DNA of 13,294 nt from Caldithrix sp. (GTDB taxonomy: Bacteria; KSB1; UBA2214; DYKH01): the NCBI GenBank assembly GCA_020722685.1, contig DYKH01000139.1, forward strand, positions 1-13,294. Reading direction: 5' to 3'. Below the pieces are notes generated by a model. That model did no database searches and was not told the origin of the DNA. It saw nothing but the letters and a program-made list of their open reading frames with translations. Shown here piece by piece: positions 6,658 through 13,294 of the stretch. The stretch's first letter is position 1; every line of letters begins with the position of its first letter. Position numbers and translations under genes: made by a program.

Positions 6658-7737
6658 TTAGAATGTAAACTGTACCGAGAAGCGGTGGATGTCTTTAAAA
6701 TAGTCCGCCATGCCGAAGGCATAATCAAGAACGCAGTCGGCTCCGGCATAGTCGAGCTTTAGTCCAATGCCGAAGGTGGTGGATTCGATCTCGTGATTGA
6801 ACTTGTAGCCGGCCCGCAAGGCAAAATGGTCCATATAAACCAATTCTGATCCCACATGCATCCGCTCGGTGTGATCGTTCGGATGCAGAGCATCGACTGC
6901 GAGGGTGAAATCGAAATTCTCGTAGCGTCCCGGAAAGAGGTCCATCAAATCCATTGCCAATCCCATGCGCAGCGACATGGGGGTCTGAAATTCCTCGTAC
7001 CAATACTTCATGTCACGGGAGAAGTTTTGCATGGTCATAGCAAAGACTAAGCTTTTCCAGCCCGTATTATAAACGGTGCCGAAATCCATGCCCCAATCAT
7101 CGATCTTCCATTCCTTGTCTCTTCGCGTGCGAATTTTTTCCCCCGTGGTGGGATCGTCATATTCGCTGACAACGTAGGAGGCGCGGCCCAGATCCTCATG
7201 GAGTCTTTTGATTTTTAATCCGAGAGCAAACTTGTCATTGATCCGGCGAGCGTAGGCAAGACCGATGGCGTAATCCTGAACTCCGATATCTCCGGTGAGG
7301 ACGAAGCCGCGATAGTCAACGGACTTGTCCACCCGCTTGGTGCCCATGATTTCGCCAAAGTCCATATAGGTGATGTCCACTCCAATCGTGCCCCAATTAC
7401 CCAGGGAGTATGCCGCACCCGCACCATAAAGCTTGGTATCTACCAGCCAATTGACCTGATTTAATGAGGCTGCGAATCTTTCAATGTTTGCCAGCATCGC
7501 CGGATTGTGCCACATACCCTGAATGCCTGCGGTGATGGCAGTGGCGGCGTCACCCATGGCAGTCTCGCGGGCGCCCATGCTGATGGCGAGATACGTCATT
7601 CCGCTCTGCGCTACTTTATTCTTTTTTGCCAGCGCAAGAGGCGTGATGGTAATAAGAATCGCAAAAATGACAAGGATAAAAGTCCTGCAGCTCATCTTGC
7701 TCTTGCTCATGCTTGTGCTCCTAATCGTACTTTTCAT
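6658..7737 (-). CDS. PorV/PorQ-like outer-membrane beta-barrel protein
   Basis: The 359-residue protein has a signal peptide (hydrophobic 20-36, cleavage likely after ALA at 37) and then the PorV/PorQ signature GARETAMGDAATAI and GMWHNPAML at 55-82. That is the N-terminal plug-like start of FadL-like barrels. The remainder alternates short amphipathic strands, and the chain ends in an aromatic residue (FSVQFTF), as outer-membrane barrels do. In Bacteroidota, PorV is the shuttle component of the type IX secretion system; the same role here is inference. ATG 7737 has AGGAGG 5 bases upstream. A second ATG at 7710 has CTCCT-complement AGGAG at 7718-7722 and would give 350 residues, with a shorter and more usual signal-peptide n-region. 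It lies just downstream of the FN3 gene, whose stop overlaps its ribosome site. Confidence 0.87.
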   Translation of the reverse strand: MKSTIRSTSMSKSKMSCRTFILVIFAILITITPLALAKKNKVAQSGMTYLAISMGARETAMGDAATAITAGIQGMWHNPAMLANIERFAASLNQVNWLVDTKLYGAGAAYSLGNWGTIGVDITYMDFGEIMGTKRVDKSVDYRGFVLTGDIGVQDYAIGLAYARRINDKFALGLKIKRLHEDLGRASYVVSEYDDPTTGEKIRTRRDKEWKIDDWGMDFGTVYNTGWKSLVFAMTMQNFSRDMKYWYEEFQTPMSLRMGLAMDLMDLFPGRYENFDFTLAVDALHPNDHTERMHVGSELVYMDHFALRAGYKFNHEIESTTFGIGLKLDYAGADCVLDYAFGMADYFKDIHRFSVQFTF

Positions 7738-7741
7738 CTTG

Positions 7742-7750
7742 CCCTCCTTA
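7742..7750 (-). promoter_or_regulatory. Stop codon overlapping the ribosome site between the FN3 and PorV-like genes
   Basis: Read on the minus strand, TAAGGAGGG combines the TAA stop of the FN3 gene with a strong Shine-Dalgarno for the PorV-like ATG at 7737. Terminating ribosomes would sit on the next gene's start, so the two are probably translationally coupled. It also supports 7737 over 7710 as the start. Confidence 0.7.
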
Positions 7751-9844
7751 GCGAATAACGACGAATTTGCCGGTCGCGGTGCCGAGGTAAGTTCCATCCA
7801 AGTCCCAGCCTTCTACGTGATAGAAGTAAACACCGCTCTTAATGGTTTGCCAGCTATCGGTGACCTGAAACCACATCTCATCAGCGGATTCGGGTACCGA
7901 TCTCTTGTTGTAGGGATTGGGATGCTCCAAGGTGGCGACCAAATCGCCGTGAGCAGTGAAGATGCGAATGGTGGCCTTGGCTGGCAAGCCGACAAAGCTC
8001 AATCGGTCCTCCAAGCGGGCGCCGAGATCGACTTCGATGTTAAAGTCTTCCTGAATGGTGCCGCCATATTCCAGGCCCTGAGCATGGAAAGGATTGGGAA
8101 CGACGTAGATAGAGTCCATCTTGCTGTGGGCGCCCTCGAAAGGCACGGCAGCGTACTGGTAATTGCGATTGCTGTAATGGCTCGATTCTACCGGTTTCCC
8201 GGCCAGCGGATTGTTTTGGCTTTGGCTACCGTCATCGAAGGCAGTGACGTAGTAATAGTAGCTCTTCCCGCGCGCGACGTTGCGGTCTACATAGATATTG
8301 GTGACCGGCACTCCGGTGTTGCCCCCACATTCCCATATCTTGTTATAAACGTTGGTGTAGGTTTCCTCGGCGCGGTAAAGACGATAGCCGGCGAAATCCT
8401 GCACGCCGGTGTCGACATCCGGTTTGGTCGGCGTGGTCGAGTGGGCCCCATAATTGCCGTAGTACCACTCCAACGTCACTTTGCCCGGCCCGGCATTGAT
8501 CCGCAAGCTGGGGGACTCGGGGCCATCGGGCACGGCGGCCATGCCGTTCTTCCAAGTCCATTCTGCTCGGCTAACCGCCTGGAACAGGGAATCTTTCCCG
8601 GTGGCCAGAATGGCGTTCTTGGCTTGGTCGCCGCTCATACCGTTCCATTGCAATGATCCATTCTTCCATTGTCTCCCGTAGTCGATGGCATAGCGACGAT
8701 CGATGGCGCCCACAGCGTCATAAATGACGATGCGGATTTCGGAGCCAAACGGCATGTTGTAGGGACCGAAAGCGAGGAGAACGTCCGGTCGTTGTATCTG
8801 CGGATCCCAAGAATGTGCATAGCCGAGCATATCGGAGCCCCGGCTTTTTTCGCCACTGCTCAGATCATAGTAAAGGGTCTGGTCCTGATCGCCTTTGGTG
8901 TGCGAGTGCACTTGCAGGCGCGTCCAGAAGTTGGCGGTGGCCGGCTGTCGGGGATCATCCGCTTCGTTCTGGTGATCGGTGTCGGCATGTAGATGGCCGA
9001 AGCCAAGGTATTGCGGAGCTAAGAATTCGCCGGTCACTTCGTAGGGGTCGCCTGTATCATCAAAATTCTTGCGGAAATTATCGCCGTCATAGACGCTCCA
9101 AAAACCGTGCAATGTATCGTTGGCAGGATAGTAATGACACCAGTCGTCAAATTCACCGCCCATTTGCTCGTGTCCGATATCGCCGCTGGGAATATACGCT
9201 CGCCAAAAGCCAAAATAGACGCCCTCGAGATTCTGTCCCGGCAATTCGATGGTGCTGCTGGCATCGACGTTACCGGTGTTTTTGAATACGTACTCTTGAA
9301 TGATATATTTGTCGTGATTTGGATTGGCGAAAGCATAACTGGTGCGTGTGACCTGAACCCCCACTTCGGTGGTCCACTTGGTTTCGATCAGCTCATCCGA
9401 GACAAGCGGGTCCTTCAGTATGCTGCTGGAGCGATTGTCGAGGATGCGCTGCTCGCGAGTATCGTTTACATCCACCAAGGGCAATCGTTGCCGCACGTAC
9501 TTTTTATTGCTGAGCTGCTTGAGGATGTCTTGAGCATCCCAATTCAGGTAGCCGCCTTCGGAGACGTAAAATGTTCTGAACTGCTTGAATTTATCCGTCC
9601 AGTTGGTCACGCCGATCCACAAGCCGGAATTGTCCATGTTTTTGCGGGTCTGTAGAAAGAAATCGCCGCCGGGATAAGTGACCAAATCCGCCAAGGGCGC
9701 ATAGTCCGGACGGGAACCCACGGGAAACATGCTCAGCCACAGTGTGCCGATTTCATGGCTCTTCCATTGTCCCAGGACGTTGGAGTCAATAGCGAGGACG
9801 AGCAACAGTAAAACGACTAATCGTGAAAAGCGCTTGAGAAGCAT
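7748..9844 (-). CDS. Secreted fibronectin-III protein with FlgD/T9SS-like C-terminus
   Basis: Extracellular or surface protein of 698 residues. The signal peptide is at 1-25 (MLLKRFSRLVVLLLLVLAID, cleavage near VLG/Q). A large N-terminal part (26-440) has no motif that I can name. A fibronectin type III domain follows at about 442-545, with KVTLEW, FAGYRLYRAEE and SYYYYVTAFDDG. The C-terminal domain (580-698) begins VVPNPF and ends SGVYFYHVEGWD then GKFVVIR, the FlgD-Ig-like sorting-type tail common in FCB-group secreted proteins. ATG 9844 is chosen because AGGAGG sits at 9853-9858 with 8-base spacing and the signal peptide starts right there; the frame extends 38 codons further but without support. 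The neighbouring PorV-like protein may export it. Ligand unknown. Confidence 0.85.
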   Translation of the reverse strand: MLLKRFSRLVVLLLLVLAIDSNVLGQWKSHEIGTLWLSMFPVGSRPDYAPLADLVTYPGGDFFLQTRKNMDNSGLWIGVTNWTDKFKQFRTFYVSEGGYLNWDAQDILKQLSNKKYVRQRLPLVDVNDTREQRILDNRSSSILKDPLVSDELIETKWTTEVGVQVTRTSYAFANPNHDKYIIQEYVFKNTGNVDASSTIELPGQNLEGVYFGFWRAYIPSGDIGHEQMGGEFDDWCHYYPANDTLHGFWSVYDGDNFRKNFDDTGDPYEVTGEFLAPQYLGFGHLHADTDHQNEADDPRQPATANFWTRLQVHSHTKGDQDQTLYYDLSSGEKSRGSDMLGYAHSWDPQIQRPDVLLAFGPYNMPFGSEIRIVIYDAVGAIDRRYAIDYGRQWKNGSLQWNGMSGDQAKNAILATGKDSLFQAVSRAEWTWKNGMAAVPDGPESPSLRINAGPGKVTLEWYYGNYGAHSTTPTKPDVDTGVQDFAGYRLYRAEETYTNVYNKIWECGGNTGVPVTNIYVDRNVARGKSYYYYVTAFDDGSQSQNNPLAGKPVESSHYSNRNYQYAAVPFEGAHSKMDSIYVVPNPFHAQGLEYGGTIQEDFNIEVDLGARLEDRLSFVGLPAKATIRIFTAHGDLVATLEHPNPYNKRSVPESADEMWFQVTDSWQTIKSGVYFYHVEGWDLDGTYLGTATGKFVVIR

Positions 9845-9901
9845 TTCTTGAGCCTCCTTTGGAATCGAATTTCGCCTTTTTCTTGCAGCGTTACCTTTGA
9901 T

Positions 9902-9960
9902 CGCTGTCGGATAGCGCTTAGCCGGCGACCTTTGACTGCCCGAGTACGCGGGTTTCAAAG
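9902..9960. other. Intercistronic hairpins between receptor and FN3 genes
   Basis: In the 147-bp gap, CTTTGA (9930-9935) pairs with TCAAAG (9955-9960) around an inner CCCG/CGGG stem. A smaller CGCT/AGCG hairpin lies at 9902-9916. Neither has a T-run, so neither looks like a terminator. They could stabilise or partly attenuate transcripts between the receptor and the FN3 protein (inference). Confidence 0.35.
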
Positions 9961-9991
9961 AGTCGCGCTTTCTTCCGCCTTGGCCTTTGTT

Positions 9992-12985
9992 TCAGAGATT
10001 GAACCGGAAGCCAAACAAATACTCTTTTAGCTTTGCCCAATAGACATCCTGGCTTTCGGTGCGCAGAATAAGAGGGTTACTCAGCTTATCCGTACCGACC
10101 TCGTCCAGTCGACCGGAGTCCCACAAATCATTGTAATAGTCGATGCCGGCTTGTCCGCCAGGAACGTATCGATATTTGGTGTGGAAAATATTGCTCACGT
10201 CCATATAGAGTTCGAAGCGCATGCTCTTGAGGCGGATTTGCCGCGATAGCCGCATGTTGGCCCAATAGCGATCCAACTCTTTGAACCAAACGTCTGGATG
10301 CTTATCCCTGAAACCGCTGTCCGGATGTCGGACTTGATTGCCGCTTTGGTAGTAAACTTGCAGACTGAGGTTGGTGTCGCCAAGTAAGGAATGATCCCAA
10401 AGCTTGGGTCCCCATCCCGGAGGAGCGGAAAAGGTGATCACACCGCGACCGTTAGGCTGGATAAGGATGATATCAGAGCGCGGCACGCCCCAAAGCACGC
10501 CGTTACGGCCAATATTGGGATCATCGGTGACGATGGGAATTTGGCTCAAGTTGGGGATTTCCAAATTGGACTTGCTCTTTTTGATATAGTTGTAATTGAG
10601 CCAGCCGGTGATAAAACGCCCAGCGGTTTTGCGGATTTCGATCTCAATACCGCGAATTTCGGCGTATTCATTGTGCGCCGGCCATTCGAGAATCAGGCTC
10701 TGGTCCGAGTGGGCGTAAACCATGCCGCTGGCGACGTCGAAATAATCTTTATAAAAAGCGCCGACATGGAATTGAAAAAAATCGCTGAGACCTAAATCGT
10801 AGCCGATTTCGTAGGCGATGGTTTTTTCAAAGGGTAGATTGGGATCACCCATCCATTGCATACGCGGCATGCTGGCATCGGCCTCGGTTTTGTAAAGGCC
10901 CTGGCTAGGGGGTGTTTGCACAAAATGGCCATAGTTGAAATATATCTTGCTGCGTTCCGACAGGGGGTGCGAGATGCCAACACGAGGGCTGAAATAGTAT
11001 TTTGGCTTGGCGCGAAACATGGGATAATTGCCGCTCATGAAGGCCTCGTAGATGAGCTCATTGCTGTCGTAGCTCAGCGCCTGGTGCAGATCAGGGCGAT
11101 CCGAATTGGTGTTAAAGTAATCGAAACGTACACCGATATTCGCTACCATGCCTTGGAATTCTATTTTATCTTGGAGAAACGCCGCAATCTCGAAGGGTTT
11201 TACCTTATAATCGCGGTAGAAAGCTTTGGTGGAATCTTCATTATGCCAATGCAAGCGATCTTCGCGCAGAATATCGTAACGAAACTCAAAACCGGATTTC
11301 AATTCGTGCGCCGGGTGAAATTGATAAGTGATACTGCTGTTGACGGAAAAGCGCCGGTTATAGGAATTGTCCCAGGTGTAACCGCCTCCATATAACTTGT
11401 ATCCTGACGCAAGATCCTCGACTCCGTCCTCCTTTGATATCCAGCCGGAATGCGGATCCAGATACAGTCGCCCGTGAAAATAGCGTCCATCTGCAGCGCG
11501 AGCGGAATCGGCGCGGCCCATGGCCCATTTTACATAGTAATGGTTGACGCTGAAATCATAGAATAGCTTGGGAGACACGGTGTGGGTCATCTTTAGGCCG
11601 GCTACCGAGGTATAGCGATCGATGACCGGCTTCCGATACGGATAGTAGATTTCCCAATCGCCGCCGCCATAAGACAAGCGATCTTCCTCGCTCCAACTGC
11701 TGGTGGAAAAACCTTGAGTCACAGACTTGACTTCGGAGTAAAGCCCATTGAGAGTCAATTTAATGCCTGCCGTCGGCGAGCTAACCAATTTGAGTGAGGA
11801 AACTTTTTCGTCATAGTGTGTTCTTGGCTGAGGGAAAGTGAAAGGAAAGAATTCGTATTTTCCGCCGAGCAAAAAGCTGGTGGTCCAGGGTAGAGAGGGA
11901 ACATGGCCGGAAAGAGTCAGATCGACGTTGTGTCCAGCCAGGTTGCCATACTCGATGGGACGATGCTGCCATTTCCAGAGCTCAAAGGCTTCTTCCGGGG
12001 TCAAATCATTGTTAGGATCCTTATCTTTGAGCAGGTTCTCGGAGAACTTGTTCCAGCCGATCCAAGTCTTGGTAATGCCGGCAATCCCTTCCGGAAGAAA
12101 CAACTCGCCGCCTTCGAAGGCATTGGGTCCGGCCAAGAGACGCCATTCCCAACGTCTGTTAATGTCGTACACGCTTGTTCCCATGTGCCGGCGATGCGCT
12201 GGGGAAAACTGATAGTCTGCCGAAAATGTGAGGCGATCCGAGGGATTTTTGGTGACGACGTTGATCACACCGGAGCGAGACTGACCGTACTCAGAGTTGA
12301 AGCCGTTACGCATGATCTTGATTTCCTCGACCATGCCAGGCTGCACCGTGATGACCGGGCGGTTGAATTTGCGGTCGGTCATGTCCATCCCGTCGAGCAA
12401 AAAGCCGACTTCGCGGGTCTCGCTGGCGCGGATGCTAATTTCGCCTTCGATGATGTTGCCGCTTACACCGGATTGCAGAGCAATGACATCTTCTACTCGA
12501 TTGGCGAAAGGAGTTTCTCCGTACTGTTCAGAGGAAATATAGTTTTCAGTAGCCGCAACGTCGAGCTGAAGCAGGTCTCGCTTGGCTAAGACGACCACTT
12601 CCTCGCCGATTTCGAGTACTTCTTCTTGGAGCTTAAAATTTACGCTGGTCGTTCGGTCGACGCTGACACGAACTTGCTGTTGAGTGAGAGTTTTGTACCC
12701 CATCATCGAAGCGGTAAGGGTATAAGTCCCTGGGGGGACATGAAGGATAATGAATTCGCCATTGACATCCGTCGCGGCGCCCATGCCGCTGGCCACTTCG
12801 GTTTCGATTCCCTCAGACCAAATATGGGTGATGATCACATTGGCGCCGGGCAAGGCGTCATTGCTTCTGGCATCCGAAATGACCCCTCTGATTTTGCCGG
12901 TGGTTCCTGCGAACACCGACCAGGGGTTGGATAGCCCCATCAACAACAACGTCAATAGAGCAAGATTCCAAGTCAATTTTTTCAT
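9992..12985 (-). CDS. TonB-dependent outer-membrane receptor with carboxypeptidase-regulatory-like domain
   Basis: The 997-residue protein takes up or exports a substrate across the outer membrane using TonB energy. Signal peptide 1-26 ends AFA. Residues about 30-118 form a carboxypeptidase regulatory-like (beta-sandwich) domain: GKIRGVISDARSNDALPGANV and DVNGEFIILHVPPGTYTLTASMMGYKT. Then comes EEVVVLAKR and a plug domain (about 140-250) with FLLDGMDMTDRKF and MRNGFNSEYGQSRSGVINVVTK. The rest is a long beta barrel ending EYLFGFRFNL. ATG 12985 is preferred: AGGAG at 12994-12998 lies 8 bases away, whereas for the ATG at 12991 it is only 2. The gene probably leads a minus-strand operon with the FN3 and PorV-like genes. 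The substrate is not deducible. Confidence 0.9.
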   Translation of the reverse strand: MKKLTWNLALLTLLLMGLSNPWSVFAGTTGKIRGVISDARSNDALPGANVIITHIWSEGIETEVASGMGAATDVNGEFIILHVPPGTYTLTASMMGYKTLTQQQVRVSVDRTTSVNFKLQEEVLEIGEEVVVLAKRDLLQLDVAATENYISSEQYGETPFANRVEDVIALQSGVSGNIIEGEISIRASETREVGFLLDGMDMTDRKFNRPVITVQPGMVEEIKIMRNGFNSEYGQSRSGVINVVTKNPSDRLTFSADYQFSPAHRRHMGTSVYDINRRWEWRLLAGPNAFEGGELFLPEGIAGITKTWIGWNKFSENLLKDKDPNNDLTPEEAFELWKWQHRPIEYGNLAGHNVDLTLSGHVPSLPWTTSFLLGGKYEFFPFTFPQPRTHYDEKVSSLKLVSSPTAGIKLTLNGLYSEVKSVTQGFSTSSWSEEDRLSYGGGDWEIYYPYRKPVIDRYTSVAGLKMTHTVSPKLFYDFSVNHYYVKWAMGRADSARAADGRYFHGRLYLDPHSGWISKEDGVEDLASGYKLYGGGYTWDNSYNRRFSVNSSITYQFHPAHELKSGFEFRYDILREDRLHWHNEDSTKAFYRDYKVKPFEIAAFLQDKIEFQGMVANIGVRFDYFNTNSDRPDLHQALSYDSNELIYEAFMSGNYPMFRAKPKYYFSPRVGISHPLSERSKIYFNYGHFVQTPPSQGLYKTEADASMPRMQWMGDPNLPFEKTIAYEIGYDLGLSDFFQFHVGAFYKDYFDVASGMVYAHSDQSLILEWPAHNEYAEIRGIEIEIRKTAGRFITGWLNYNYIKKSKSNLEIPNLSQIPIVTDDPNIGRNGVLWGVPRSDIILIQPNGRGVITFSAPPGWGPKLWDHSLLGDTNLSLQVYYQSGNQVRHPDSGFRDKHPDVWFKELDRYWANMRLSRQIRLKSMRFELYMDVSNIFHTKYRYVPGGQAGIDYYNDLWDSGRLDEVGTDKLSNPLILRTESQDVYWAKLKEYLFGFRFNL

Positions 12986-13294
12986 GTGCATCACTCCTGC
13001 ATACGGTTGATGTAGATTTTGTCGAGACTCGGCTGTTCGGCATCGCTGACAGAAAGCCAAGCTGTATGGGAGAAAGGGATTTTGGGTTTGCGTTATGGAA
13101 CGGGCATATTCGTATGGGCGGCTTGATTTGGTGCAATCGTAGAAAAATTCGGGATGTAGTTGCGCGAAACTTTATCAAAAGTCACAAAACTTGCTCTCCG
13201 GACGGTTACGCATCGATGCCAAGCTCTTAGCTGAGCTGGCGATGAAGCAAGGCTAACGGCTCGCGCATCAGCCGCAGGCGAGCCGAGCGGAGCG
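12986..13294. other. Upstream region of the receptor gene, no gene seen
   Basis: No convincing gene is visible. Two inverted repeats lie near the right edge: AGCTC/GAGCT (13222-13226 with 13233-13237) and a perfect 8-bp CGGCTCGC/GCGAGCCG (13257-13264 with 13278-13285) with a 13-base loop. The edge has GAGC-GAGC-like short repeats. No clear promoter could be picked for the receptor. This could be the edge of a dispersed repeat that continues outside the window. Confidence 0.3.

Noticed and set aside
6252..6749. Minus-strand open frame of 165 codons across the gap upstream of the SH3b gene
   Set aside because: It runs through the intrinsic terminator hairpin and into the end of the PorV-like gene in another frame; the product is Ser/Phe-rich with no family resemblance.
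7523..8656. Long plus-strand open frame (377 codons) opposite the FN3 and PorV-like genes
   Set aside because: It mirrors the strongly supported minus-strand genes, which have signal peptides, domains and ribosome sites; the plus-strand product resembles no family and is low in meaningful motifs.
11903..12589. Plus-strand open frame of 228 codons inside the TonB receptor gene
   Set aside because: It is antisense to conserved receptor plug and barrel sequence, with no ribosome site or recognisable product.

Overview
The window looks like a piece of an FCB-group genome (candidate phyla such as KSB1, Calditrichota or relatives). This is inferred from gene content: a PorV/PorQ-like barrel, a TonB-dependent receptor with a carboxypeptidase-regulatory-like N-terminus, and a fibronectin-III/FlgD-type secreted protein sit together in one minus-strand cluster. 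I could not run a phylogenetic check. Most genes have moderate to high G+C. The stretch at about 1600-2650 is clearly A+T-richer and looks like a foreign insertion.

Left part (1-1761): a REP-like head-to-head palindrome pair, then a minus-strand pair. A UbiA-family prenyltransferase (TTG start, candidate promoter upstream) is followed 16 bp later by D-aminoacyl-tRNA deacylase (dtd).

Accessory island (1762-2546, plus strand): a DUF6338-type membrane protein and, 20 bp downstream, a 59-residue protein with its own strong ribosome binding site and two GYQP repeats. This pair is the most interesting unexplained system in the window.

Middle (2754-5432, plus strand): an intact DoxX-like membrane protein, then two decayed genes. 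The first is a twin-arginine-signal TIM-barrel-like protein with a one-base frameshift and an in-frame TAG. The second is a squalene-cyclase/prenyltransferase-repeat protein whose reading frame is complete but carries a TAA and a TAG. A near-identical 21-22 bp direct repeat flanks the second gene.

Right part (5511-13294, minus strand): a secreted SH3b protein in which the SH3 domain seems to be inserted into an Ig-like domain. Next, in transcription order from the right, come the TonB-dependent receptor, the FN3/FlgD-like secreted protein and the PorV-like protein. They probably form one operon, with a stop-codon/Shine-Dalgarno overlap between the last two genes and a convincing intrinsic terminator at 6530-6560. 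Together these suggest an outer-membrane uptake or secretion module whose substrate cannot be read from sequence.
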